Below the pieces are notes generated by a model. It searched no databases, was not told the origin of the DNA, and saw nothing but the letters and a program-made list of their open reading frames with translations. From Bryobacteraceae bacterium CoA2 C42 (GTDB lineage Bacteria; Acidobacteriota; Terriglobia; Bryobacterales; Bryobacteraceae), in assembly GCA_019931245.1 (NCBI GenBank), contig JAINDL010000103.1:1-57973 (forward strand): a stretch of DNA of 57,973 nt, given 5' to 3'. Below, piece by piece: positions 48,945 to 57,489 of the stretch. The translations under genes and the position numbers were made by a program. Within the stretch, counting starts at the first letter, position 1, and every line of letters starts with the position of its first letter.

Positions 48945-50324
48945 CTAACCCCAAACTAATCGGATTGTATAGTACCCCATCATAAAGATTGTGAAAAGGG
49001 AGGCGGTCCAGAGGGTAATGGTGAAGGGCAGGCCGGTGGTGACCTCCCGGGGCATATGCCTATAACGCAGGTAAAGCACGGAGATGGCGATCACAGGTAG
49101 CATCAGCGCCTGGGCCACCCCACCGATTTTGACCATCCGGCTGGGATCCACTTTCAGAAAATAGAGGCCCACCGGGATCAGCAAAAGCATGCAAACAAAG
49201 CGGTTCCGCCACTTCACCCGCGCCGCGTAGTCGCCGCGGTCAAAGGCCCCCAGCAGGCACGCCATGTCCGAGTACACCCGGCTATTGGAGGCCGTAGCGG
49301 CGAAAATCGTCCCGTACAGCGTCGCGCAGGCTCCGACATAGAACACCCACAGCGCCCAGGACCCCAGCGTCTCGGTGTACATCTTCGACAGCACCGCGAT
49401 CATCTCGTTCCCTGCCGGCAGCAGCCCCTGGCTATGCAGCACCCCGGCGCCGAGCAGGTAAAACGCCAGCGTGGCAATCGTATAGATCGCCATGGAGGCG
49501 ACAATATCGGTGTTCATCACCTTGATCCAGCCCTGCGCCCGGCTTCGCCAGACCGGCGAATCTTCGCGCGCGCCGGTGTAGCGTGCGTAACCCTTCTCGA
49601 CGCACCAGTACGGGTACATGAACAGTTCGGCCGCACCCACGCCGGTGATGCCGAACACGGCCACCGCCGTCGCCAATCCCTGGCCCGGCAGCTTGAAGCT
49701 CAGCCCTTCGAGCAGCAGCGGGACCGTGAAGTACTCCGGCTTGCTCACGAGCACCATGGCGCAAAGCAGCGTGATCATCGTGAACAGGCCCACCTTGAAT
49801 GTCGCCAGATGCTCCACCCGCTCGTAGCCGCCGCCCAGCAGCAGCCACAGCGACATCGCCAGCAGCCCCAGCACCCAGGCCGTGATCGTCACCCCCGGCA
49901 CGAGCGTATTCAGCACCTGCGCCACCCCGGCAAACATCGCCCCGATCTGGAACATCGTGACCAGCACCATGAACGCCCACATCCAGACCACCCAACTCAC
50001 CCCGAGCCGCGGCCCGGGCACCAGGTTGAACGACCCGAGGCCGGTCTTGCCCGTGGCGATCGTAAACCGGCCCATCTCCGACTGCAGCGCCGGTTTCAGC
50101 ACGCAGCTGATGATGATGATCCAGAGCGCCACGTAGCCGACTTCGGCGCCCAGCGAGGTGGTTGCAATCAGCTCTCCCGAGCCGACAATCGAGGCCGCTA
50201 GGATCATTCCCGGGCCGATCCGGCGGAGAATCTGCCAGAAGTGGCGCGGCGGTTCGGCGACATCCTCGTCGTGGTAAGCGTACGGATCTTTGAGTGTTGG
50301 TTTAGACATGACAGGCGAAGCCAT
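48945..50324 (-). CDS. Nramp-superfamily transporter with non-canonical metal site
   Basis: This 459-residue protein has about 11 transmembrane helices. Helix 1 reads GPGMILAASIVGSGELIATTS; the DPGN metal-binding motif of true Nramp proteins is replaced by GSGE. Helix 6 reads FGITGVGAAELFMYPYW, without the usual MPHN. Known Nramp-related transporters with changed sites carry other ions, such as magnesium, so manganese or iron transport should not be assumed. The ATG at 50324 follows the flavoprotein stop by five bases; an ATG at 50309 is an alternative. Last gene of a five-gene operon. Confidence 0.8.
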   Translation of the reverse strand: MASPVMSKPTLKDPYAYHDEDVAEPPRHFWQILRRIGPGMILAASIVGSGELIATTSLGAEVGYVALWIIIISCVLKPALQSEMGRFTIATGKTGLGSFNLVPGPRLGVSWVVWMWAFMVLVTMFQIGAMFAGVAQVLNTLVPGVTITAWVLGLLAMSLWLLLGGGYERVEHLATFKVGLFTMITLLCAMVLVSKPEYFTVPLLLEGLSFKLPGQGLATAVAVFGITGVGAAELFMYPYWCVEKGYARYTGAREDSPVWRSRAQGWIKVMNTDIVASMAIYTIATLAFYLLGAGVLHSQGLLPAGNEMIAVLSKMYTETLGSWALWVFYVGACATLYGTIFAATASNSRVYSDMACLLGAFDRGDYAARVKWRNRFVCMLLLIPVGLYFLKVDPSRMVKIGGVAQALMLPVIAISVLYLRYRHMPREVTTGLPFTITLWTASLFTIFMMGYYTIRLVWG

Positions 50325-50329
50325 CCCGG

Positions 50330-52231
50330 TTACTGTATTGCATTTGCCAGGTACTGCGCCAGTTCCCCCCGGGTTACCGGGCCCGTCTTGGCGGGCAGGG
50401 CAGGGAACAGACGGGGGAACCGCGGCAGGCGCCAATCGCTCCACAGCAGCGGCAGATCGGCGTGAAACCAGTTGCGGTGATCAACGGCCATCCAGCCGCG
50501 TTCGACGGCCATCGTAATGGCCGCGGCCCGCTCGGCCGGGATGGCGAACAGCGCCGCCAGAATCTGCGCCGCCTCGCCGCGCGTCACCGGCGCGTCGGGC
50601 GAAGCATGCAGATCGTGGGAGTTCACCGGATAGAGCCCTCGCTGCGCGGTCAACTGAATGGCCGCAAAGCGGGGGTCGGAGGGCGCCAGATCATCGAACC
50701 AGAAAACGGGGATGCCGGCGCGGGTCAACTCGCGGTCCAGCGTCTGGCCGGGAGCGAGGGTGGCCAGCATCGCCGCCGCCTCGCCGATATTCCATTCGAT
50801 CGGATGCAGGCGGTAGGCGCCGTTGGTCAGATGCGTGACGCCGATGTTCTTGCCCGCCGGCAAAAAGTTTTCGATCGGATCCTTCGGCAGCAGGGCGCCG
50901 GCGGGAATCTGAAACGGCCGCGGCATCATCATGCGGCCCTTTTCGTTGGCGCCGCAGGGGTGAATATCCACCATGTAGAAGCCCGTACCGGCCGAGGCAG
51001 GGAAGTGGCGGGCGCGGAGACCGGTCTGAAACTCGGCGACAATGTCCTGCTCGCGCACCGTTTCGCGCGCGACAATCCGCCGGCTCTCGCGAATGTAGGG
51101 GTACTGCGACAGGCCGTCGGCCGAGCCCATCTGTTCGGCCAAAAGCTTCAACTCCGGGTGGCCCAGCTCATGCTGCATCCAGGCGAGAAAGGCATAGGAG
51201 GTGCGCTTGGCCTGTTGGAGAATGCGCGCGAGGTCGGCCGGGTTCCGGTCGAGAATCGACTCTTCGTGATAATCCTGCCGCGGCCAGTTCATCAGCGCCA
51301 CGTTGGGGTTCTTCACGCGGCGCCAGGAAAAGAACGGCCGGGGCGACATATTGTTCGGCACCGGTGGGTCGTCGCCGTACATGCTATAGAGCACTTCGCC
51401 GCGCCAGCCGTACTCGGCCGGGTAGTTCATCCGCAGGCTGAAGTTCTGCCGCTTGACGATGGCATCATGGTCGGCCAGCTTGGGCCGCGCGTGGTTTTCG
51501 CCCGGGCGGGATTCGATGACGAACGGGTAGGTAAAGCTCTGCACGCAAGCCGGGTTGGGCCGGTCGGCGGCATGGGGTTCGCCCGTATCGGAGCGGGCCT
51601 CGGCGCCCACCACGTACGGCACCTTGGCCATCGGCAGCAGGTCGCCCATCTCGGTGGCATCGAGCACCCAGCCCGGTATAATCCGCAGAAACTCCCGCGT
51701 ATCGAGGTTTACGGCCAGCGCGGCGGCGATGCGGTTGCGTTCGCGCGTCAACTCGAGGATCTTGGTGCGGCGCAGCAGCCGGATATTGGGCCGCGCGGCC
51801 AGCATCTCCTCGAGAATGCGCACCGCCACGCGCGGCTCAAAGCACAGCGAGGAGACGTAGCAGCCGCCTGGGTTGGGCGTCCCGCCGTAGGCGCCGCGAA
51901 TCTTCTGGCGGAACTGCAGATAGCTGAGCGGCGCGCCCGTGATCTCGATGAATTTGTGTTCGTCGAGCGCCGAAACGCCGCCCGCCGTCGCCTGGCCGCC
52001 GACCCACGAGGACTCTTCGGTCAGGCAAACGCTGCGTCCGCGGTCGGCCGCCCGCACCGCCGCCGCCACGCCGCCCATCCCGGCGCCGGCCACCAGGACG
52101 TCACAGGCCGCCGCCGGCGGCTGCGCGGGGGCCTCCAACCGCAGCACGGCCCGCTGCGGGTCGCCGTCGACGGGTACTTTCTCGACGTCGACGACCGTAA
52201 AAATCGTTGCCGCTACAATCCACCAGGACAC
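50330..52231 (-). CDS. Exported FAD-dependent oxidoreductase with C-terminal SLH-like region
   Basis: This 633-residue protein has a GTG start and a hydrophobic N-terminus. Its FAD-binding domain of the FAD_oxidored (PF12831) type has CDVLVAGAGMGGVAAAVRAAD followed by EESSWVGGQATAGGVSAL, and DATEMGDLLP. The C-terminal quarter carries two APVTRGEAAQILAAL-like motifs, resembling S-layer homology repeats that bind cell-wall polymers. The family is common in Planctomycetes and Acidobacteriota, often in sugar-related clusters; reactions are unknown. It starts three bases after the HAD gene and ends five bases before the Nramp-like gene. Confidence 0.85.
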   Translation of the reverse strand: MSWWIVAATIFTVVDVEKVPVDGDPQRAVLRLEAPAQPPAAACDVLVAGAGMGGVAAAVRAADRGRSVCLTEESSWVGGQATAGGVSALDEHKFIEITGAPLSYLQFRQKIRGAYGGTPNPGGCYVSSLCFEPRVAVRILEEMLAARPNIRLLRRTKILELTRERNRIAAALAVNLDTREFLRIIPGWVLDATEMGDLLPMAKVPYVVGAEARSDTGEPHAADRPNPACVQSFTYPFVIESRPGENHARPKLADHDAIVKRQNFSLRMNYPAEYGWRGEVLYSMYGDDPPVPNNMSPRPFFSWRRVKNPNVALMNWPRQDYHEESILDRNPADLARILQQAKRTSYAFLAWMQHELGHPELKLLAEQMGSADGLSQYPYIRESRRIVARETVREQDIVAEFQTGLRARHFPASAGTGFYMVDIHPCGANEKGRMMMPRPFQIPAGALLPKDPIENFLPAGKNIGVTHLTNGAYRLHPIEWNIGEAAAMLATLAPGQTLDRELTRAGIPVFWFDDLAPSDPRFAAIQLTAQRGLYPVNSHDLHASPDAPVTRGEAAQILAALFAIPAERAAAITMAVERGWMAVDHRNWFHADLPLLWSDWRLPRFPRLFPALPAKTGPVTRGELAQYLANAIQ

Positions 52232-52234
52232 AGC

Positions 52235-52882
52235 TTACGATTCTATCCTTTCCACCAGCTGGCTCATGTGCTGAATGATAAAGTCCGGTGGTTCGGCCGC
52301 GAACGTCTCCGGCTGAAACCCCCAGGCGCACCCGCAAGCCTGCACCCCGGCGTTGCGCGCCGTCCGGATGTCCACCGCCGAGTCGCCCACCATAATCGTC
52401 CGGCCTTTGCTCATGCCGGTTTCGCTGAGCAGCGTAAGAATGCCCACCGGGTCGGGCTTCTTCTTCGGCTCAAAGCTGTTCCCACCGTAGATCCGCACGA
52501 AGTGCCCGGCCAGGCCCAACTGCGTCATCATGCGTTCGGAGAACTTCACCGGCTTATTCGTCAGCACCGCCAGCGTGTGGCCCTTCGTACGCATCCGATC
52601 GAGCGCCTCCCGCACCCCGTCGTAGAGTACGGTCTTGTCGAGCATATGCGCCCCGTAGTATTTGATGAAGAACGCGTGCGCGCGCTCCACCTCGGCTTCG
52701 GGCGCGGTTTCGCCCAGCGCGCTCCGCACCAGCGCCAACGCGCCGCGCCCAACGTACCTGGCCACTTGCTCACCCGGCAGCGGCGGCAGGCTCATGTAGC
52801 CGCGCGTCGCGTTGACCGAGTCAATCAGGTCCTGCTTGGAGTCCACCAGCGTCCCGTCCAAATCAAAAATCAGTAGATGCAT
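52235..52882 (-). CDS. gph: HAD-family phosphatase, phosphoglycolate-phosphatase-like
   Basis: This 215-residue HAD hydrolase has motif I FDLDGTLVDS (nucleophile D7, acid D9), motif II VLTNKP, a Lys in FEPKKKPDP and motif IV MVGDSAVDIRTARNAG. The small helical cap and VGRGALALVRSALG segment are close to phosphoglycolate phosphatase (Gph), which removes the 2-phosphoglycolate formed during DNA repair or oxygenase reactions and yields glycolate. The glycolate oxidase genes glcEF elsewhere in the window are a possible downstream step. It begins six bases after cvpA. Confidence 0.85.
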   Translation of the reverse strand: MHLLIFDLDGTLVDSKQDLIDSVNATRGYMSLPPLPGEQVARYVGRGALALVRSALGETAPEAEVERAHAFFIKYYGAHMLDKTVLYDGVREALDRMRTKGHTLAVLTNKPVKFSERMMTQLGLAGHFVRIYGGNSFEPKKKPDPVGILTLLSETGMSKGRTIMVGDSAVDIRTARNAGVQACGCAWGFQPETFAAEPPDFIIQHMSQLVERIES

Positions 52883-52888
52883 GAAACT

Positions 52889-53443
52889 CTATTCCAACCG
52901 CCGGATCTGGTCGCGCAGCGGGTTGAACCAGGCCTTTTTCGCTTTCTCATAGTTCTTCAAAAACTCCTGCTTGAACTCGGTCGGCATCAGTTCGGAAAGC
53001 ACGCGCGAGGAGTCCAGCAGATAAGGCGCCAGGCGCGAGCCGACCACCAGGGAAGGCGGCTCCCCCGGCAAAAACGCGTTCACCGCCATCAGCAGCACAA
53101 TCGCGATCAGCCCCCCGCGGACCAACCCCACCAGGCCCCCTAACACCCGGTTCAGCCACGACAAGCCCACCAGCTTAAAAAAACGCGTTGCGGCGTGCCC
53201 CAGCAGCGCCCCCGCCAGAATCACCCCGCCGAAGATCCCAATGTAGCCGAGAAAGTTCGCCACCCCCGCCGAACTCGTGTACTCGCGAAACGGCCGTCCG
53301 GCCTCCGGGTAGTAAAGCGCCGCGAGCCCGAAGGCCAGCACCAGCGCGGCCAAGCCGATCCCGATCCGCGCAAACCCCCGCACCGCGCCCGAATACACGG
53401 ATCCGAGCAGAATAGCCGCAAAGGCGAGATCGAGAACGTTCAC
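52889..53443 (-). CDS. cvpA: CvpA-family membrane protein
   Basis: This 184-residue protein has four to five transmembrane helices (LDLAFAAILLGSVYSGAVRGF, ANFLGYIGIFGGVILAGALLG, GGLVGLVRGGLIAIVLLMAV) and a cytoplasmic amphipathic C-terminus. The GLSWLNRVLGGLVGLVRGG segment is the hallmark of the family, which takes its name from colicin V production and has roles in envelope stress. The start GTG overlaps the purC stop by four bases. cvpA next to purine genes is a known arrangement in other bacteria. Confidence 0.88.
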   Translation of the reverse strand: MNVLDLAFAAILLGSVYSGAVRGFARIGIGLAALVLAFGLAALYYPEAGRPFREYTSSAGVANFLGYIGIFGGVILAGALLGHAATRFFKLVGLSWLNRVLGGLVGLVRGGLIAIVLLMAVNAFLPGEPPSLVVGSRLAPYLLDSSRVLSELMPTEFKQEFLKNYEKAKKAWFNPLRDQIRRLE

Positions 53444-54327
53444 AGCTTCTTGCCAGTCAGAATCCGGTAGGCTTCGACGTACTTCTCCCGCGTCCGCGCC
53501 ACCACCTGTTCGGGCAGCTCCGGTCCGGGCGATTGCTTGTTCCAGTCGAGGGTCTCCAGGTAATCCCGGACATACTGCTTGTCGAAGGAGGGCTGCGGCC
53601 CGCCCGGCTTGTACGTCGCCCGCGGCCAGAATCGCGAACTGTCCGGCGTCAGCACCTCGTCGGCTACCACCAGCCGTCCGTCGACGAAACCAAACTCAAA
53701 CTTCGTATCGGCCAGGATGATCCCGCGCGTCTCGGCGTACGCCGCCGCGCGGTCGTAGATCCGCAGCGTCAAGTCCCGCAGCTGGCTCGCCAGCTTGGCG
53801 CCCACCTGCCCGACCACCTCTTCAAACGGGATGTTCTCGTCGTGGCCCGTCTGCGCCTTCGTGGCCGGCGTGTAGATCGGCGCCGGCAGCCGGTCGCCCT
53901 CCCGCAGCCCCGGCGGCAGCGGCAGACCGCAAACGGTCCCGCCCTGCTGATACTCCTTCCAGCCGGATCCGGACAGATACCCCCGCGCCACGCACTCCAC
54001 ATCCACCATCTTGGCCAGGTGAATGTACATCGACCGGCCTTCGAGCTGATCCCGGAAGGGCTGCAGCGAGGCAGGGAACTCGTCCACGTTGGCGCTGATG
54101 ACGTGATTCGGCACCACGTCTTTCAGGAACTCGAACCAGAACAGCGAAATCTGCGTCAGGACCTTGCCCTTGTCCGGAATGCCGCTCCCCAGAATCACGT
54201 CGAAGGCGGAGATGCGGTCCGTAGCCACCATCAGCAGCTCCGTCGGCGAGATCTCGTAGACATCCCGTACCTTGCCGCGACGAAGGAGCTTAACCCCGGG
54301 AAGATTGCTTTCAATCAGTAAACCCAT
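53440..54327 (-). CDS. purC: Phosphoribosylaminoimidazole-succinocarboxamide synthase
   Basis: This 295-residue protein is SAICAR synthetase, which joins aspartate to CAIR in purine synthesis, using ATP. Motifs include LLRRGKVRDVYE, VATDRISAFDVILGSGIPDKGKVLTQIS, VECVARGYLSGSGWKEY and LADTKFEFGF. It has the length of the longer, eukaryote/Bacteroides-like PurC form. The ATG at 54327 is chosen; a TATAAT box at 54346-54351 on the minus strand would place the transcript start just upstream and exclude the ATG at 54348. It is first in the operon that runs to 48945. Confidence 0.95.
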   Translation of the reverse strand: MGLLIESNLPGVKLLRRGKVRDVYEISPTELLMVATDRISAFDVILGSGIPDKGKVLTQISLFWFEFLKDVVPNHVISANVDEFPASLQPFRDQLEGRSMYIHLAKMVDVECVARGYLSGSGWKEYQQGGTVCGLPLPPGLREGDRLPAPIYTPATKAQTGHDENIPFEEVVGQVGAKLASQLRDLTLRIYDRAAAYAETRGIILADTKFEFGFVDGRLVVADEVLTPDSSRFWPRATYKPGGPQPSFDKQYVRDYLETLDWNKQSPGPELPEQVVARTREKYVEAYRILTGKKL

Positions 54328-54357
54328 AAACAATCTGGAATACTTCATTATAGAGGG

Positions 54358-54885
54358 ATGAGCGAACGCCCTCTCGTCACCGACCTCGTCCAGATCAAAA
54401 GGCTCGGAGAGCAGAAGCGCGACGAGAACCTGCGCCTCCGTATGCACCTCAAACGCCACGCCTTCGTCGAGCGGAAACTGAAAGCCATCGCCGACCGGAT
54501 CGAAAAGAAGACCGACTGCCTGGCCTGCGCCAACTGCTGCCGCAACGCCACCGCGCGCCTGCAGGAGCGGGAGCTCGAGGCCGTCGCCAAAGGCGCCGGC
54601 ATGCGGCTAAAGGATTTTCTGCGCGATTGCGTCGAGGAGTCCGCCGAGGAGGGCCTTATTCTCAAGCGCCACGAAGATGGCAGCTGCGTCTTCCTGAACG
54701 GCAACGAGTGCCTCATCTACCGCCACCGGCCCACCGCCTGCCGCCACTTTCCCCATCTGACGAGCGGCCCCGGCTCGCTCATCTGGCGCATGTGGGAGAT
54801 GCCCGACCGCGCTACCTACTGCCCCATCGTCTACAACACGCTCGAGGAGTGGAAGGACGAGGTCGATTTCCAGCGCACCGTTTAG
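54358..54885 (+). CDS. YkgJ-family cysteine-cluster protein
   Basis: This 175-residue protein belongs to the YkgJ/zinc-iron-chelating domain family (PF03692). It has CLACANCCRNATARLQERELE near residue 55, then CVFLNGNECLIYRHRPTACRHFP and TYCP, giving about eight conserved cysteines that probably bind a metal or iron-sulfur centre. The function is unknown. It is divergent from purC, with 30 bp between the two starts. An ATG directly after GAGGG at 54353-54357 is used. It precedes the binding-protein gene by four bases. Confidence 0.85.
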   Translation: MSERPLVTDLVQIKRLGEQKRDENLRLRMHLKRHAFVERKLKAIADRIEKKTDCLACANCCRNATARLQERELEAVAKGAGMRLKDFLRDCVEESAEEGLILKRHEDGSCVFLNGNECLIYRHRPTACRHFPHLTSGPGSLIWRMWEMPDRATYCPIVYNTLEEWKDEVDFQRTV

Positions 54886-54889
54886 GCGT

Positions 54890-55765
54890 ATGCTAACGGG
54901 GCTATCCGGTCGCCATCTGCTCGCCGGTGGCGGCCTCGTCTCCTGCGCCAAGCGCTCGCGCGCCCGCATCGCCGTGGTCCCCCAAGCCACCGCCCATCTC
55001 TTCTTTGTTTCCGTCCACGCCGGCGTCGACCGCGCCGCCCGGGAGTGTAACGTCGACGGGCTCTGGAACGGGCCGAACGAGGAGACCGACTCCTCCCGGC
55101 AGATTCAAATCGTCGACGCCTTTATCGCCCGAACCGCCCCCCTCGAGCGGGCCGCCGCCGCGGGCATTCCCGTCAACGTCTTCGATTCGGCCATGAACTT
55201 CGAGGATTACGTCACCTTCGTCGCCACCGACAATTCCGCCGCCGGCTGCCGGGCGGCCCGCGAGATTGGCCGTCTCCTGCAGGGGCAGGGAAGCGTAGCC
55301 ATGGTTATGCAGAAGCCCGGAGGCGCCTCCACCGGCCTCCGCGAGCGTGGCTTTGGGGAAACCCTCGAACGCGAGTTCCCTGCCGTCCGGCTCGTCGCCC
55401 GCCGGTTCGGCATGGGCGACCGCGCTCGCTCCCGCGCCGCGGCCGCAAACATCCTCACCGCCCACCCCGGCCTCCAGGCCCTGTTCGGCTCGAGCGAAGC
55501 CGCCTCCATCGGCATCATCCAGGCCGTCGAAAGCCGCGGCCGCGCCGGCCAGATCAAGATCGTCAGCTTCGATCGGGCAGCGCTCCGCTCGGGCGCCCAG
55601 GAGCGACATCCAGTCGATGTCATGCTCGTTCAGGATCCGGACCGGATCGGCTACGAGGCCGTCCGCTCACTCGCCCGCAAGCTGCGCGGAGAAACCCCAC
55701 CCCGCCGCCTCGACCTCCCGGCCCGCCGGTTTACCCGCGAAAACGCCGCCGCGCTGCCATCTTAA
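54890..55765 (+). CDS. Periplasmic sugar-binding-like lipoprotein, orphan and internally shortened
   Basis: This 291-residue protein is similar to ribose/galactose-type periplasmic binding proteins (PF13407). The N-terminus has a lipobox-like LVSC with C19. The first subdomain is short: the expected segment after QIQIVDAFIA (usually about 20 residues that include a strand ending DGIxLAP) is absent, and the text jumps to RTAPLERAAAAGIPVNVFDS. FDRAALRSGA and VQDPDRIGYEAV show the rest of the fold. No ABC permease or ATPase is adjacent. It may be a signal-sensing relic or a variant with altered binding. Confidence 0.75.
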   Translation: MLTGLSGRHLLAGGGLVSCAKRSRARIAVVPQATAHLFFVSVHAGVDRAARECNVDGLWNGPNEETDSSRQIQIVDAFIARTAPLERAAAAGIPVNVFDSAMNFEDYVTFVATDNSAAGCRAAREIGRLLQGQGSVAMVMQKPGGASTGLRERGFGETLEREFPAVRLVARRFGMGDRARSRAAAANILTAHPGLQALFGSSEAASIGIIQAVESRGRAGQIKIVSFDRAALRSGAQERHPVDVMLVQDPDRIGYEAVRSLARKLRGETPPRRLDLPARRFTRENAAALPS

Positions 55766-56706
55766 ACCAACGCCGACAGCATCGCCGCCATCAGCTCCCG
55801 GCCATGCGCCGGCGTCAAGCCCTCGCGGCTCAGCAGTTCGGCTGTCATGCCCGGATCAAACGGCTGCGCTACCGACAGATGCGGCAGAAACGTCGCCAGG
55901 CCGGCCATCGCGCGCCATCCGGTTGTTCGCTCGGAAACCGCCTTCAACGCCCACTCGAACTTCGAGGCGGAAACCAGCCGCGGCCGCTTGCCCCCGCCGG
56001 CAAACGCCATGTCCAGGAGTTCCCCCAGTGTGGGCGCCAACGCCGGCCCCGCGCAGAGGTGCCGGATCGCTCCGGCCTCAAAATGACGGGCGATCAGGGT
56101 GGCCAGCGCTCGCCCGGTCCACGCCGCATCAATCAGGTCCACGGGAACCTCCGGCCGGCCCGGCAACAGAGGAATCTCCGAACTGAAGGGAATCAACCGC
56201 AGCACCTGCTCCACGTGGCCGCCCCCGCCCATCACCGAACTCAACCGGTGGATCGAAACCGGAAGCTTCGCTGCGGCCAGCACCAACGACTCTGCCTCAT
56301 GCTTCGATTGCGTGTAGGTATTAAAGTAGCCCTCGCCCGGCGGCACGGGCTCCTCGCGGACCCAGCCCTCCCGCCGCCCGGCAATGTAGAGCGTACTGAC
56401 ATGCGCGAAACGCTCTAGCCGCGGGCAGCCCTCCGCGAACTCGAGCATCCGCCGGGTCCCTTCAAGATTCGTCTCCCGCACCTCGTCGAGCGGCAGGTTA
56501 AACCGAATCTCCGCCGCGCAATGAATGATCACACGGGCCTGCCGCTGCAGGGCGGCTCGCTCCTCGCTCGACAACCCCAAGCCGGGTAAGCGGATGTCCG
56601 CCGCCGGGCGGCGCAACAGGTGAATCGTCTCACCCGGCATCAACCACTCCAATACCGGGAGCATCTCCCGTCCTACCGTCCCCGTTCCACCGGTGACCAA
56701 GATCAT
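55762..56706 (-). CDS. NAD(P)-dependent SDR, thioester-reductase/epimerase-like
   Basis: This 314-residue extended short-chain dehydrogenase has the dinucleotide motif GGTGTVGREML, the VIIHCAAEIRFN segment that resembles male-sterility/thioester reductase proteins, and the catalytic Tyr-Lys in YTQSKHEAE. It may reduce an acyl or sugar substrate. The ATG at 56706 is preferred, as the start shares a base with the GT stop (TGATG). It forms a pair with the glycosyltransferase, and its 3' end overlaps the convergent binding-protein gene by four bases. Confidence 0.8.
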   Translation of the reverse strand: MILVTGGTGTVGREMLPVLEWLMPGETIHLLRRPAADIRLPGLGLSSEERAALQRQARVIIHCAAEIRFNLPLDEVRETNLEGTRRMLEFAEGCPRLERFAHVSTLYIAGRREGWVREEPVPPGEGYFNTYTQSKHEAESLVLAAAKLPVSIHRLSSVMGGGGHVEQVLRLIPFSSEIPLLPGRPEVPVDLIDAAWTGRALATLIARHFEAGAIRHLCAGPALAPTLGELLDMAFAGGGKRPRLVSASKFEWALKAVSERTTGWRAMAGLATFLPHLSVAQPFDPGMTAELLSREGLTPAHGRELMAAMLSALV

Positions 56707-57389
56707 CACGAACGCTCCCGTACCGGCGCGTAACGCCGCGCCAGCCAACTGGGCGAGACACCCAGCCAATACAAAATCTGCAGCCCGGTCCACTGGGCAA
56801 ACACACCGGCGAGATTGCGGTGCTCAAACCGCCGGGACGATGCGGTCAACCCGCACGCCACCCGCCGAAACCGGCCTCGGCGGCGAATCCGTCGGACCAG
56901 GTCAATATCTTCAAACAGCGGCAGCGGCCGAAAACCACCCACCGCCTCGTAGCTCTCCCGCCGGACGAAAATACCCGAATCCCCGTAGCAAAGCCCGAGC
57001 ACCCGAAACCACGGATACGCCCGCGTCAACCGCCGCGCGGCCCGCCCGGATCCGCCAAACCGTACCGCGAAGTTGCCGCCCGCCACGGTCGGATCCGCGA
57101 GCGCCGCACGGATTGCCCGCGTCGCACCGGGATCCGGCGTACAGTCCGCGTGCAGGAACCAAAGCACATCCCCTGTGGCCAGCGCGGCGCCCGCCGCTTG
57201 CTGCCCTCCGCGGCCGGCTTCGGTGCAAATCACCTTGGCCAAGGGGGCGGCCAGAGTCCGAGTATCGTCGGTGCTGCCCCCATCGGCCACAATCAACTCC
57301 TGCAAACCATCCAGCGCCGTCACCGCCGAGAGCGTGGCGGGCAGCGCGATGGCTTCGTTCAGGGTGGGAATGATGACAGAAATACGCAA
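56706..57389 (-). CDS. TIGR04283-like glycosyltransferase family 2
   Basis: This 227-residue GT2-fold protein starts with ISVIIPTLNEA and VADGGSTDDT, and has the HADCTPDPGAT donor-metal (DxD-like) segment, YGDSGIFVRRESYEAVGGF and LFEDIDLVRRIRRRGR. This order matches the TIGR04283 group, first described with arsenosugar synthesis but wider in use. The start is taken as a TTG at 57389, because no ATG lies nearer and the fold starts there. The frame upstream is doubtful and has no strong ribosome binding site. The acceptor is unknown. Confidence 0.78.
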   Translation of the reverse strand: MRISVIIPTLNEAIALPATLSAVTALDGLQELIVADGGSTDDTRTLAAPLAKVICTEAGRGGQQAAGAALATGDVLWFLHADCTPDPGATRAIRAALADPTVAGGNFAVRFGGSGRAARRLTRAYPWFRVLGLCYGDSGIFVRRESYEAVGGFRPLPLFEDIDLVRRIRRRGRFRRVACGLTASSRRFEHRNLAGVFAQWTGLQILYWLGVSPSWLARRYAPVRERS

Positions 57390-57489
57390 TACCGAACTTC
57401 GCAGAATATATATTATGTAAACTTTGGACCGGATCACCAAACCGATGGGCCAAAACCCCCAATTGTACACCGATCCGTGGTTTCCATCG

